The notes under the pieces were generated by a model. The model saw nothing but the letters and a program-made list of their open reading frames with translations. It was not told the origin of the DNA and did not search any database. From positions 236,262 through 300,261 of the forward strand of contig JABUMY010000007.1 in NCBI GenBank assembly GCA_013327885.1: DNA of 64,000 bases, written 5' to 3'. The position numbers and the translations under genes were made by a program. Below are positions 33,912 through 42,738 of the stretch, piece after piece; position 1 is the stretch's first letter, and the number at the start of each line of letters is the position of its first letter. The DNA is from Flavisolibacter longurius (GTDB lineage: Bacteria; Bacteroidota; Bacteroidia; Chitinophagales; Chitinophagaceae).

Positions 33912-34279
33912 TCCGCTTTGCCAAAGCTCAACTGGCCTCAGTTATTGCATCTTCTGTTGACTACTTCGTCACCATTTTGTGTGTGGAGTTCCTTGGCTTT
34001 TGGCATGTGGCTGGCAGCAGCACCGGTACCATCCTCGGTGGCATGACCAATTTTTCCATTGGCCGACACTGGGCATTCAAAGGCGGCGAAAGAGAGCGGC
34101 ACATTCAATTGTTTCGCTACTTCCTCGTATGGACAGGTTATTTGTTGCTTAGTACAGCAGGCGTTTACCTGCTCACGCATTTAGGGCATTATAATTACCT
34201 CATCGCCAAGCTCACCGTTTCTCTTTTCCTGGCCATTGCTTACAATTATCCCCTGCAAAAACGGTTTGTTTTTAAATAA
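33908..34279 (+). CDS. GtrA-family membrane protein
   Basis: A 123-aa protein with four membrane helices in the GtrA pattern (FAKAQLASVIASSVDYFVTI, then FSIGRHWAFKGG, and the C-terminal YNYPLQKRFVF). Family members are linked to translocation of lipid-linked sugars and often sit beside glycosyltransferases. The start overlaps the preceding stop by four bases (ATGA), so the gene is translationally coupled to the phosphatase and belongs to the inositol-lipid operon. What it moves here is unknown; a polyprenyl- or inositol-linked intermediate is a guess. Confidence 0.85.
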   Translation: MIRFAKAQLASVIASSVDYFVTILCVEFLGFWHVAGSSTGTILGGMTNFSIGRHWAFKGGERERHIQLFRYFLVWTGYLLLSTAGVYLLTHLGHYNYLIAKLTVSLFLAIAYNYPLQKRFVFK

Positions 34280-34339
34280 TTTTTTGTTTTCGGCAAACGG
34301 TATCTGGAATGCAAATCTTTTTCTCTATTTTTTGCTTCC

Positions 34340-35758
34340 ATGCAAACCAAAAAAAGGGTCGTATTTTATTTGTTAGACGGTGCACGGCCTGATATTCTTC
34401 AAAAATTACTGGATCAAAACAGGCTTCCTAACCTTGCGGAGATCATCGCAGAAGGCAGTTTTTCTACGGCCACATCCTGTTTGCCTTCCACTACCGGTCC
34501 GGCTTATCTTCCGTTTCTGACGGGTCATTTTCCGGGCACCATGAACATCACCGGCATCCGTTGGTTTGATAAAAAAGAGTTCAGGCGATCAAGGCTCAAT
34601 AAGCTGGCCATGCGTTCGTACTGCGGACCGGAAGCGGCTTTTTTCAACAGCGACATGCGGGAAGAAAAACAGACCTTGTTTGAAAACATCGAGGAGTCGT
34701 ACAATGTATACAACATGGTAACCCGCGGGTTAAAAAAGCGGCACGATCTTACACCGAAGGGTAAAGGTTTGCTGTATACAAGGGCGCATTTTTTTTTACG
34801 GCATCATCCTGTTGATACAATGGGGCATGAAGCGATCATGTCTTTTTTGAAAGGGGGCGAGGACTTTGCATTTCTTTTTGCCGTTTTTCCCAGCGTTGAC
34901 TGGGATTCGCATTACCATCATTTTGAGGACGACCGCACCGTAGAAGCGTACAAATTAGCCGATGACAGTATTGGCGAGGTGCGAAAAACGCTGGAAAAAA
35001 AAGGCTGGTGGAAGGACACCTTGTTTGTTCTCACTTCAGACCATGGCCTTAGCGCCACGTATACTCATTTTGATGTGGGCGACTGGATGACAGACCATGA
35101 CCTGCGGTCGGTCAATTACCCTGTGATCTGGCGACGGGCACCAAAATCGGCGGTGATGATCTCCGGTAATTCGTTTGGAAGTGTGCATCTGTTGAATCAC
35201 GAAGGCGATCATGTGTTGCAAAAAAAACAACTGCAGGCTTGCCTGGGAGAGGAACGGCTTTCTGCTTTTCTTGCTGAAAAAGCTGTTGACTTTATTGCTT
35301 ACCGTGCCGATGATCCCAACAGTTTTGTGGTCCAAAACAGGGATGGTAGCGCTTTGGTCAAAAAAGAAGGTGATCGTTTCGGTTATCACCCGGAAAGCGG
35401 CGATCCCCTGCGCCTCGGAAATGCCATTGAAGTGACCGGCCATCGTACGGCGCTGGACGCCACGTTTCGAAGTGATTATCCCGATGCGCTGGTGCAGGTT
35501 GCACAACTTTTTCAAAGCCGGCGGGCAGGCGATTTTATCGTGTGCGCAAAGAACGGGTATGACCTCCGTGATTTTTGGGAATACCCCGAGCACAAAGGCT
35601 CCCACGGTTCGCTTGATAAAGAGCACATGCTGGTGCCGTTGGTAATGAACCAAAAACTACAAGCTACACATCCCGCCAGGACGGCCGACCTTTACGCCAC
35701 TATCCTTCATTGGCTGGGACAGGCTAGTCCGCCATCGGAGGGAACGACCTTGCTGTAA
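34340..35758 (+). CDS. alkaline-phosphatase-superfamily (type I phosphodiesterase/NPP-like) enzyme, cytosolic
   Basis: A 472-aa metal-dependent hydrolase or transferase. Motifs: YLLDGARPDI (first metal Asp), CLPSTTGPAYLPFLTG (nucleophile Thr), FPSVDWDSHYHH (Asp and His), TSDHGLS (Asp-His) and KGSHGSLDKEH (last metal His). There is no signal peptide or membrane helix; the first metal ligand is within 15 residues of the N-terminus, so it acts in the cytoplasm, unlike secreted NPPs. AP-superfamily members also include headgroup transferases such as those of GPI anchors. In this cluster it might cleave or transfer a phospho-headgroup on inositol lipids. The activity is not known. Confidence 0.8.
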   Translation: MQTKKRVVFYLLDGARPDILQKLLDQNRLPNLAEIIAEGSFSTATSCLPSTTGPAYLPFLTGHFPGTMNITGIRWFDKKEFRRSRLNKLAMRSYCGPEAAFFNSDMREEKQTLFENIEESYNVYNMVTRGLKKRHDLTPKGKGLLYTRAHFFLRHHPVDTMGHEAIMSFLKGGEDFAFLFAVFPSVDWDSHYHHFEDDRTVEAYKLADDSIGEVRKTLEKKGWWKDTLFVLTSDHGLSATYTHFDVGDWMTDHDLRSVNYPVIWRRAPKSAVMISGNSFGSVHLLNHEGDHVLQKKQLQACLGEERLSAFLAEKAVDFIAYRADDPNSFVVQNRDGSALVKKEGDRFGYHPESGDPLRLGNAIEVTGHRTALDATFRSDYPDALVQVAQLFQSRRAGDFIVCAKNGYDLRDFWEYPEHKGSHGSLDKEHMLVPLVMNQKLQATHPARTADLYATILHWLGQASPPSEGTTLL

Positions 35759-35787
35759 ACTTTTTTGGATCTGTGTAAACGAAATTC

Positions 35788-36924
35788 ATGCTTCAACCAC
35801 AACAGTCAGTGATCGTAGCAAAAGCAGCGGAGACAGAAAAAAAAGCGCCGCAACTGTTTGACAAAAAACGCCTGGTCAGGCGCTGCCTCTGGTTTACACT
35901 GATCACCATCCTGACAATTGCAGCCATTTTTATTTACAACAACAGTGGTGCCTCCTTAAAAGCATTGTGGCAATTAAAATTTTCTTACCTCATTTTTTGT
36001 TTTGGCTTGTTGTTTATCGACCTGATGCTGGGTAGCTGGCGCAACCACATTTTTATGCACAAGCTAAAACCCGGCTTATCGCAATGGGTTAGTTTCCGGG
36101 CCAATGTTGCCAATATGTTTATGGGTGCGGTAACGCCGGCGCACGGCGGTGCCGCACCGGCGCAGATCTACGTTTACATGCGCAGTGGTGTTCGTTTTAT
36201 TGATGCCTTCACGGTAAGCCTTATCAACATGGGCGCAACGCTGGTGTTTATGCCGCTTGCCGGTTTGCTGGCTTTATTGCTGCTGGATGAAAGTCTTACC
36301 TCTGGTCTTGTAATGGTGATGCTGCAATACGGCTTTGGCTTTTTTTCGTTGTTCCTCGTGGCTTTTTTACTGGCCTTTTGGAAACCGGTTTGGATCGCCC
36401 AGTTAATTTCTCACGCAGCACGATGGATTGCGGCGAGGCTCCCCCGGTATCGCAGCAAGATTTTGCGCTGGAGTGACGATACAGCGCAAAGCATTCAAAC
36501 CTACCAGCAAACCTGCCGGCTTTTGTTGCAAAAGAACAAGGGCCTTTTCCCACTCAGCTTACTCATCACAACAGTGCTGTACCTAAACAAGTATTGCATG
36601 CAGTATTTTATTCTCCTTGGCCTGGGCATTGAGGTCGACCTGTTACAAGTGATCTCCATTCAAATTCTCATCCAGTTCATGATCTATTTTGCGCCCAGCC
36701 CGGGTGGCAGCGGCTTTGCCGAAATGAGCATAGCTGTTTTGTTTGGCAAGTTTGTGCCGGCGGCGGTGCTGCCACTGTTTACGTTGTTACAGCGATCCTA
36801 CTTGTTATTTTTCCCGGCTGTCATTGGTGCGACCGTTGTTCTTCGCCTGTTGCAACGGCAGGCAAAAACCTGGGGTGAAGAACCTGCTGTAATGGCAAAA
36901 GAAAACTGTGATCAGAAGGAATAA
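35788..36924 (+). CDS. LPG-synthase-TM/YbhN (UPF0104) family membrane protein
   Basis: A 378-aa protein with seven to eight membrane helices. The family's two re-entrant motifs are seen: MGAVTPAHGGAAPAQIYVY (about residues 110-128) and YFAPSPGGSGFAEMS (about 294-308). This domain is the flippase part of MprF and occurs alone as YbhN/AglD-like proteins associated with lipid or glycolipid translocation. Here it follows the AP-superfamily gene by 29 bases and could flip a finished or partly finished inositol lipid to the periplasmic leaflet. The assignment to a flippase is by family; the substrate is inferred from context. Confidence 0.85.
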   Translation: MLQPQQSVIVAKAAETEKKAPQLFDKKRLVRRCLWFTLITILTIAAIFIYNNSGASLKALWQLKFSYLIFCFGLLFIDLMLGSWRNHIFMHKLKPGLSQWVSFRANVANMFMGAVTPAHGGAAPAQIYVYMRSGVRFIDAFTVSLINMGATLVFMPLAGLLALLLLDESLTSGLVMVMLQYGFGFFSLFLVAFLLAFWKPVWIAQLISHAARWIAARLPRYRSKILRWSDDTAQSIQTYQQTCRLLLQKNKGLFPLSLLITTVLYLNKYCMQYFILLGLGIEVDLLQVISIQILIQFMIYFAPSPGGSGFAEMSIAVLFGKFVPAAVLPLFTLLQRSYLLFFPAVIGATVVLRLLQRQAKTWGEEPAVMAKENCDQKE

Positions 36925-37019
36925 GCGGCAAAATCATTTCCTACAAATCGAATGTCAATCAGCTCTTGGTTCCAATTTTGCTTGGCGTGGCCTAAGCATG
37001 GCAGTTGCTTAATTTCAGG

Positions 37020-37046
37020 TTTGCGAACATTAAACATGTAAGTTTG
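37020..37046 (+). promoter_or_regulatory. internal promoter before the phosphatidyltransferase gene
   Basis: TTTG at 37020-37023 and TAAGTTTG at 37039-37046, separated by 15 bases (the Bacteroidota optimum is slightly longer). The -7 box ends 13 bases before ATG 37060. It gives the last genes of the cluster a transcript of their own. Confidence 0.6.
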
Positions 37047-37059
37047 AGCCTGATTTGTG

Positions 37060-37794
37060 ATGAAATTTGTCAATATGGAACCGAAGCCTCTACGTTTAAA
37101 ACTACAGTTTGGTATTTATAAAATAATCGATCCCTTTGTAAGGCTGTTGATCAAAATCGGGTTTACTCCCAACCTTATCACCATCGTTGGGTTCTTTCTT
37201 AACCTGGGCGTGGCTGTTATCTTTATCCTGGGTGCCGAAAAGACCAACCGCGGCGATTTTTCCTACGTGGGCTGGGCCGGTGGCCTTATTCTTTTTGCCG
37301 GGCTGTTTGATATGCTCGACGGACAGGTAGCTCGTTTGGGTAAAATGAGTTCTTCCTTTGGTGCTTTCCTCGATTCGGTGCTCGACCGTTACAGCGAGTT
37401 GTTTATGTTCCTGGGAATTTGTTACTACCTCGTGTCACAACACTATTTTGTTTCTTCCCTGTTTGCCTTTATTGGTTTGATCGGCTCCATGATGGTAAGC
37501 TATACAAGGGCAAGAGCCGAAGGCCTGGGTATTCAGTGCAAGGGTGGTTTAATGCAGCGTCCCGAAAGAGTGGTGCTGGTGGGAACATCGGCGCTTCTTT
37601 GCGGTATCCTGGCACCGCACATCGGTCCCGATTTTAAATGGAACGTTAAAGGTATTCCCTTTCATCTTTTTGAAACCATGTCCATCTTTACCATCCCGCT
37701 AACGGTACTCGCCATTCTTACCAATGTAACCGCCTATCACCGCGTCATGGAAGCCAAGCGTGCTCTCGATGCCAAAGACGGTTTGCCCCGCTGA
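37060..37794 (+). CDS. CDP-alcohol phosphatidyltransferase, probable phosphatidylinositol-phosphate synthase
   Basis: A 244-aa integral membrane enzyme with six or so helices. The catalytic signature D-x2-D-G-x2-A-R-x8-G-x3-D-x3-D is complete: FDMLDGQVARLGKMSSSFG and then AFLDSVLD. It joins CDP-diacylglycerol to an alcohol. With inositol-phosphate synthase and a PgpA-type phosphatase in the same cluster, the expected acceptor is inositol phosphate, giving phosphatidylinositol phosphate, as in Bacteroides. ATG 37060 or 37075 are both possible starts; the former is closer to the promoter. Phosphatidylglycerol phosphate synthase is a less likely alternative. Confidence 0.88.
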   Translation: MKFVNMEPKPLRLKLQFGIYKIIDPFVRLLIKIGFTPNLITIVGFFLNLGVAVIFILGAEKTNRGDFSYVGWAGGLILFAGLFDMLDGQVARLGKMSSSFGAFLDSVLDRYSELFMFLGICYYLVSQHYFVSSLFAFIGLIGSMMVSYTRARAEGLGIQCKGGLMQRPERVVLVGTSALLCGILAPHIGPDFKWNVKGIPFHLFETMSIFTIPLTVLAILTNVTAYHRVMEAKRALDAKDGLPR

Positions 37795-37821
37795 TTCTTT
37801 TTCCAGCACTTTACCTTGCCC

Positions 37822-37829
37822 TAAATTTG
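37822..37829 (+). promoter_or_regulatory. -7 box before the PAP2 gene
   Basis: TAAATTTG matches TAnnTTTG, 22 bases before ATG 37852. Confidence 0.55.
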
Positions 37830-37851
37830 CGGCTAAACAGGCTGCATTCAA

Positions 37852-38838
37852 ATGTTATCAGAACCCGGGCTTAAAAATGCTGTGCTACAGTCAGCACCAG
37901 CAACAAAAAAGGAAGAGGTAAAGAGATTGATCACGGTAAGGGCCGTTGTTTTATGCGCACTGGTTTCTATTGGCTACCTGCTTCTTTCCCATGGTTTGGT
38001 AGGCTTTAAGTCCGACCAGGTCATTCTTATTGCCATCTTTAATTTTTGCTTTTTTGCCAGCCGTATCACCCGCCAGTTTATTATCGGCTTCTCCATTTTT
38101 ATTGTGTATTGGATCCTGTTCGATTACATGAAAGCCTTTCCCAATTACCTGGTAAATAGTGTACACATTGAGGATCTGTATAACCTGGAAAAATCGCTTT
38201 TCGGCATAACGTACAACGGTTCTGTCCTCACGCCGAACGAGTATTTTGCCCTGCATCATTCCACGCCGGTTGATTTGATAACCGGTGTTTTTTATCTCTG
38301 CTGGGTGCCTGTGCCGCTGGCCTTTGCTGCTGTGTTGTTTTTTAAGAACAGGGTTGCCTTTTTTCAGTTCTCGCTTACGTTTTTCCTGGTAAACATTCTT
38401 GGCTTTATTGGCTATTACCTTTACCCGGCAGCGCCACCCTGGTACGTAGCCCAGCATGGTTTTGAATTTATTGCATCCACACCCGGTAACACGGCCGGGC
38501 TTTCCCGCTTCGACCAATATGTTGGTTCCGGCATCTTTGAAGGCATCTATGCCAAAAGCTCCAATGTATTTGCGGCCATGCCTTCCATGCATGCTTCCTT
38601 TATGCTCATCGTGCTGTTTTACGGCATCAAGTACAGGCTGAAAGCCTGGAATATTTTGTTTGCTACTATTATGGCAGGGATCTGGTTCTCAGCCGTTTAT
38701 TCCAGTCACCATTATATCCTGGACGTGTTGGCAGGCATTTTCTGTGCCGTGGTCGCCATCTTTTTGCTGCAGTGGTGGGTGAGGACAAAAACCGGGAAAC
38801 GCTTCCTGAATTTCCTCCGTTTCCATACATCCAATTAA
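37852..38838 (+). CDS. PAP2/Aur1-like membrane protein, probable inositol phosphorylceramide synthase
   Basis: A 328-aa protein with about six membrane helices. It carries the Aur1-type PAP2 motifs: YLYPAAPPWYV, FAAMPSMHASFM (catalytic His) and YSSHHYILDVLAG (His-Asp pair). Fungal Aur1 and the Bacteroides homologue move inositol phosphate from phosphatidylinositol to ceramide, giving inositol phosphorylceramide and diacylglycerol. Chitinophagaceae are rich in sphingolipids, so a ceramide acceptor is plausible. The gene closes the cluster and has its own -7 box. An ordinary lipid phosphatase is the alternative, but the spacing of the motifs and the neighbours favour the synthase. Confidence 0.85.
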   Translation: MLSEPGLKNAVLQSAPATKKEEVKRLITVRAVVLCALVSIGYLLLSHGLVGFKSDQVILIAIFNFCFFASRITRQFIIGFSIFIVYWILFDYMKAFPNYLVNSVHIEDLYNLEKSLFGITYNGSVLTPNEYFALHHSTPVDLITGVFYLCWVPVPLAFAAVLFFKNRVAFFQFSLTFFLVNILGFIGYYLYPAAPPWYVAQHGFEFIASTPGNTAGLSRFDQYVGSGIFEGIYAKSSNVFAAMPSMHASFMLIVLFYGIKYRLKAWNILFATIMAGIWFSAVYSSHHYILDVLAGIFCAVVAIFLLQWWVRTKTGKRFLNFLRFHTSN

Positions 38839-38972
38839 ATTCATTAGAAAAATAATTGATGCGAAACAAGCCTGTTGCGGCCCGAAGTTTCCGGAATGTT
38901 AAAAGGGAAAATTGGTGCGGCCATGTGCACAATTCTGCAAAGATTATTTATACTTTTTAGTACAAATAGCAG

Positions 38973-38980
38973 TAATTTTG
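38973..38980 (+). promoter_or_regulatory. -7 box abutting sufB
   Basis: TAATTTTG matches TAnnTTTG and ends only 4 bases before the ATG at 38985, so transcription would start on or just after that codon. Confidence 0.5.
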
Positions 38981-38984
38981 CGGC

Positions 38985-40466
38985 ATGAAAACAGATCTAA
39001 TTCAGCAGGAGAATGTTGTGGCAGACGAAAGCATGGATATTCTGGAGCAGACCGTTCGCAACGAATACAAATATGGCTTTGTCACCGACATTGAAGCTGA
39101 TGAAGCCCCAAAAGGACTGAACGAAGATACCATCCGATTCATTTCCGCCAAAAAACAAGAGCCGGAATGGATGCTGGAATGGCGGCTGAAAGCATTTCGC
39201 CAGTGGCAGAAAATGAAAGAGCCGCATTGGGCTAACCTGAAATACCCCGCTATCGATTACCAGGATATCATTTATTATTCGGCTCCCAAGCAAAAGCCAA
39301 AGGTGAACAGCCTGGACGAGATCGACCCCGAACTGCGCAAAACTTTTGAAAAGCTTGGCATTTCCCTCGACGAGCAAAAGCGCCTTTCCGGTGTTGCCGT
39401 GGATGCGGTGATCGATTCTGTTTCCATTGCCACTACGTTTAAAGAGCAGTTGGGTGAACTGGGTATTATCTTCTGCTCCATGAGCGAAGCCGTTCACAAT
39501 CATCCCGAACTGGTAAAGCAATACCTGAGCTCCGTGGTGCCTGTTACCGATAACTATTTTGCCGCCCTGAATGCTGCCGTGTTCAGCGATGGCTCTTTTG
39601 TTTATATTCCAAAAGGCGTTCGCTGCCCGATGGAGCTTTCCACCTATTTCCGCATCAACGCCGAAAATACCGGCCAGTTTGAGCGTACGCTGATCGTTGC
39701 TGAAGAAGGCAGCTATGTGAGCTACCTCGAAGGTTGTACAGCGCCGATGCGTGACGAAAACCAGCTTCACGCCGCCGTGGTGGAACTGGTGGCCATGGAC
39801 AATGCCGAGATCAAGTATTCTACGGTGCAAAACTGGTACCCCGGCGACAAGGAAGGCGTTGGCGGCATCTACAACTTTGTAACCAAGCGTGGCATCTGTA
39901 AAGGTGTTAACTCCAAAATTTCCTGGACGCAGGTAGAAACCGGTTCGTCCATTACCTGGAAATACCCCAGCGTTATTTTGAAAGGTGACAACTCGGTAGG
40001 CGAGTTTTATTCTGTTGCCGTTACCAACAACTACCAGCAGGCCGATACCGGTACCAAGATGATGCACCTCGGAAAGAACACCCGCAGCCGCATTGTTTCA
40101 AAAGGTATCTCTGCCGGCTTTAGCCAGAACAGCTACCGCGGCTTGGTGCATGTGGGCAAGAACGCTACCGGTGCCCGCAACTTCTCGCAGTGCGATTCGC
40201 TCCTGCTGGGCGACAAATGCGGTGCGCATACCTTTCCTTATATCGAGGTAAAAAACAAATCCGGCGTGGTGGAACACGAAGCCACGACGTCGAAGATTGG
40301 CGAAGACCAGATCTTTTATTGCAACCAACGCGGTATTGACACCGAAACGGCCGTTGCCCTGATCGTAAACGGTTTTGCCAAAGAAGTGATGGCCCACCTG
40401 CCGATGGAATTTGCCGTGGAAGCGCAAAAGCTGCTGGCTATTTCGCTGGAAGGCAGCGTTGGCTAA
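38985..40466 (+). CDS. sufB: Fe-S cluster assembly protein SufB
   Basis: A 493-aa scaffold subunit of the SufBCD complex, on which Fe-S clusters are built with sulfur from SufS-SufE. Family sequence is continuous: [85 protein letters not shown] and [23 protein letters not shown]. The gene opens the SUF operon. The ATG at 38985 lies almost on a -7 box; translation may instead begin at ATG 39033 ([16 protein letters not shown]), which also looks like a normal SufB N-terminus. Confidence 0.97.
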   Translation: MKTDLIQQENVVADESMDILEQTVRNEYKYGFVTDIEADEAPKGLNEDTIRFISAKKQEPEWMLEWRLKAFRQWQKMKEPHWANLKYPAIDYQDIIYYSAPKQKPKVNSLDEIDPELRKTFEKLGISLDEQKRLSGVAVDAVIDSVSIATTFKEQLGELGIIFCSMSEAVHNHPELVKQYLSSVVPVTDNYFAALNAAVFSDGSFVYIPKGVRCPMELSTYFRINAENTGQFERTLIVAEEGSYVSYLEGCTAPMRDENQLHAAVVELVAMDNAEIKYSTVQNWYPGDKEGVGGIYNFVTKRGICKGVNSKISWTQVETGSSITWKYPSVILKGDNSVGEFYSVAVTNNYQQADTGTKMMHLGKNTRSRIVSKGISAGFSQNSYRGLVHVGKNATGARNFSQCDSLLLGDKCGAHTFPYIEVKNKSGVVEHEATTSKIGEDQIFYCNQRGIDTETAVALIVNGFAKEVMAHLPMEFAVEAQKLLAISLEGSVG

Positions 40467-40499
40467 CCGTAGCGACTCGCCGTGGCGTGGTCCTGTAAC

Positions 40500-40516
40500 T
40501 GCAGGCACGTCCTGCA
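40500..40516. other. hairpin between sufB and sufC
   Basis: TGCAGG-CACGT-CCTGCA, a perfect 6-bp stem in the 92-base gap. No T run follows, so it is more likely an mRNA-processing or stability element than a terminator. Confidence 0.4.
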
Positions 40517-40558
40517 ACCTGGTTCATCACACATTCAACAACTAATCAAACAAGCACA

Positions 40559-41317
40559 ATGTTATCAATACGGAATTTACACGCAAATATTGACGGAAAA
40601 GAGATCTTACGGGGTATCAACCTGGATATAAAGGCTGGCGAGGTACATGCCATCATGGGACCCAACGGTTCGGGAAAAAGCACCCTTTCGGCCATTATTG
40701 CCGGCAGGGAAAACTTTGAAGTGACCGAAGGCGAGATCGAGTTTATGGGGAACGACCTGATGGAACTTTCACCGGAGAAAAGAGCCGGCGAAGGCATTTT
40801 CCTTTCTTTCCAGTACCCGATCGAGATTCCGGGTTTGACCACCACCAATTTTATCAAAACCGCCGTTAACGAAGTGCGTAAATACCGTGGCGAAGAGCCG
40901 CTGGATGCGGTGCAGTTCCTGAAGAAAATGAAGGAAAAAATGAAGCTGGTGAACATTGACCAGTCGCTCCTTAGCCGTTCCCTCAACGAAGGTTTTTCCG
41001 GTGGTGAAAAAAAGCGCAACGAGATCTTCCAGATGGCCATGTTGGAACCCAAGCTTGCCATTTTGGATGAAACGGATTCCGGTCTTGACATTGATGCCAT
41101 CCGCATTGTTGCCAACGGTGTTAACCAGTTGCGCCGGCCCGACAACGCCGTCCTCCTGGTCACCCACTACCAGCGCCTGCTCGATTACATTGTTCCTGAT
41201 TTTGTACACGTCCTGTACAAAGGCCGCATTGTAAAATCAGGCACCAAGGAACTGGCACTGGAGCTGGAAGAAAAAGGGTACGATTTCATTAAAGCCGAAG
41301 TAGAGCAAGGCGCTTAA
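40559..41317 (+). CDS. sufC: Fe-S assembly ATPase SufC
   Basis: A 252-aa ABC-type ATPase that powers the SufBCD complex. Walker A is GPNGSGKST, the ABC signature is SGGEKKRNEIFQMAML, Walker B is LAILDETDSGLD (the D-loop Asp-Glu switch is typical of SufC), and the H-loop follows in VTHYQRLLDYI. Length and motifs match SufC rather than transporter ATPases. It starts 92 bases after sufB and ends 10 bases before sufD. Confidence 0.98.
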   Translation: MLSIRNLHANIDGKEILRGINLDIKAGEVHAIMGPNGSGKSTLSAIIAGRENFEVTEGEIEFMGNDLMELSPEKRAGEGIFLSFQYPIEIPGLTTTNFIKTAVNEVRKYRGEEPLDAVQFLKKMKEKMKLVNIDQSLLSRSLNEGFSGGEKKRNEIFQMAMLEPKLAILDETDSGLDIDAIRIVANGVNQLRRPDNAVLLVTHYQRLLDYIVPDFVHVLYKGRIVKSGTKELALELEEKGYDFIKAEVEQGA

Positions 41318-41327
41318 TTAACCGCAC

Positions 41328-42629
41328 ATGAACACGATCGATATTATTAAAGAGCGATACAACCAGTTGCAAAGCAACAATGGCAGCAGCGTACTGACGC
41401 CCATCGAAACAGATGCGTTCAATACGTTCAGCACCATGGGCATTCCAACGGTAAAGCACGAAGAATGGAAATACACCCGCATCAGCGGCGTGTTCAACAA
41501 AGAATATGCGTTCAACCCCGAAAATCTTTCGACAAGACTTTACGAAAGCGACCTTGACGCCGTTCGCTTGCCCGGTTACGAAGCAGCCAATGAACTGGTC
41601 TTTGTAAACGGCATGTTTTCGGCGGAACTGTCCACTATCCGCTCTGCAGATCTTACCGTGCTGTCGCTGGAAGAAGCCACCAGAGGCGACTACCGGGACC
41701 TTGTGTTGCAGCACCTCGGGCAAAGCGGCAAATACATCAACGATGGCCTTAATGCCCTGAACACGGCCTTTGCCGCTGAAGGCATTTTTGTACATGTGAA
41801 AAAGGGAAAGATCATTGAGCATCCCGTGTACATCTACAACATCAGCGATGCCCGTTCGGCTAACATCCTGGCACAGCCACGCAGCCTTTTCTACGTAGGA
41901 CAGAACGCACAGGTGACGGTTTCGGAAACCTATGTAACGCTGGGTGAGCAGGAAAGCTTTACCAACCAGGTAACGGAAATGGTAGTGGAGCAGGATGCGA
42001 TGGTGGAATATTATAAAATTCAAAACGACAACGCCAGGAGTAGCCAGGTGAACACAACCCACATTCGCCAGGTGGGCAAAAGCCTGGTAAACACAGTAAC
42101 GGTTTCGCTGGAAGGTGCCATTGTTCGCAACAACCTCAATATTGCCATGGAAGCCGAGCATTCGGAATCACATTTCTATGGCCTTTATTTTATCAAGGGC
42201 GATACGTTGGTAGATAACCACACGGTGGTTGACAATGTAAAGCCGCATTGCGAAAGCAATGAACTGTACAAAGGCGTGATCGACGATAACGGCACTGCCG
42301 TTTTTAACGGGAAGATCTTTGTGCAGAAGGATGCGCAAAAGACCAATGCCTTTCAAAGCAACAAAAACATTTTGTTGTCCGACAATGCAACGGTGAACAC
42401 AAAGCCACAGTTGGAAATTTTTGCCGATGATGTAAAGTGTTCACACGGCTGTACGGTGGGCCAGTTGGATGAAGAAGCTTTTTTCTATCTCCGCTCCCGC
42501 GGCATCAGCGAAAAAAAGGCAAAGTCGCTCCTGATCCATGCTTTCGCCATCGATATTCTTGATCACATCAAGCCGGAACCGATCCGTGAATACGTGCACA
42601 AGCTTATTTCGGAAAGGTTGGACAATTAA
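41328..42629 (+). CDS. sufD: Fe-S assembly protein SufD
   Basis: A 433-aa SufB paralogue that completes the SufBCD scaffold. The N-terminal helical part is followed by the right-handed beta-helix core (LGEQESFTNQVTEMVVEQDA, SLVNTVTVSLEGAIVRNNLN) and the C-terminal family motif DVKCSHGCTVGQLDEEAFFYLRSRGI, near the interface cysteine/histidine region. Spacing to sufC is 10 bases. The stop codon is directly followed by a CACGAATT-type repeat that separates it from sufS. Confidence 0.96.
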   Translation: MNTIDIIKERYNQLQSNNGSSVLTPIETDAFNTFSTMGIPTVKHEEWKYTRISGVFNKEYAFNPENLSTRLYESDLDAVRLPGYEAANELVFVNGMFSAELSTIRSADLTVLSLEEATRGDYRDLVLQHLGQSGKYINDGLNALNTAFAAEGIFVHVKKGKIIEHPVYIYNISDARSANILAQPRSLFYVGQNAQVTVSETYVTLGEQESFTNQVTEMVVEQDAMVEYYKIQNDNARSSQVNTTHIRQVGKSLVNTVTVSLEGAIVRNNLNIAMEAEHSESHFYGLYFIKGDTLVDNHTVVDNVKPHCESNELYKGVIDDNGTAVFNGKIFVQKDAQKTNAFQSNKNILLSDNATVNTKPQLEIFADDVKCSHGCTVGQLDEEAFFYLRSRGISEKKAKSLLIHAFAIDILDHIKPEPIREYVHKLISERLDN

Positions 42630-42630
42630 A

Positions 42631-42691
42631 CACGAATTTTTGCACGGATTGCACGAATTAATTAAGACAAATTTTAGGACGGATTATTCGA
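42631..42691. repeat. CACGAATT/CACGGATT imperfect repeat after sufD
   Basis: CACGAATTTTTG, CACGGATTG and CACGAATTA follow each other, with a related GGACGGATT at the end. It begins one base after the sufD stop. The period is longer and less regular than in the heptamer arrays. Confidence 0.5.
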
Positions 42692-42738
42692 AGGCAGAGC
42701 GTTTAGGAGATGGAAACATCACCATTAAATCTGAAGAA

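Noticed and set aside
38997..40067. Open frame (356 codons) antisense to sufB
   Set aside because: Shadow of the sufB frame; no domain or start context.
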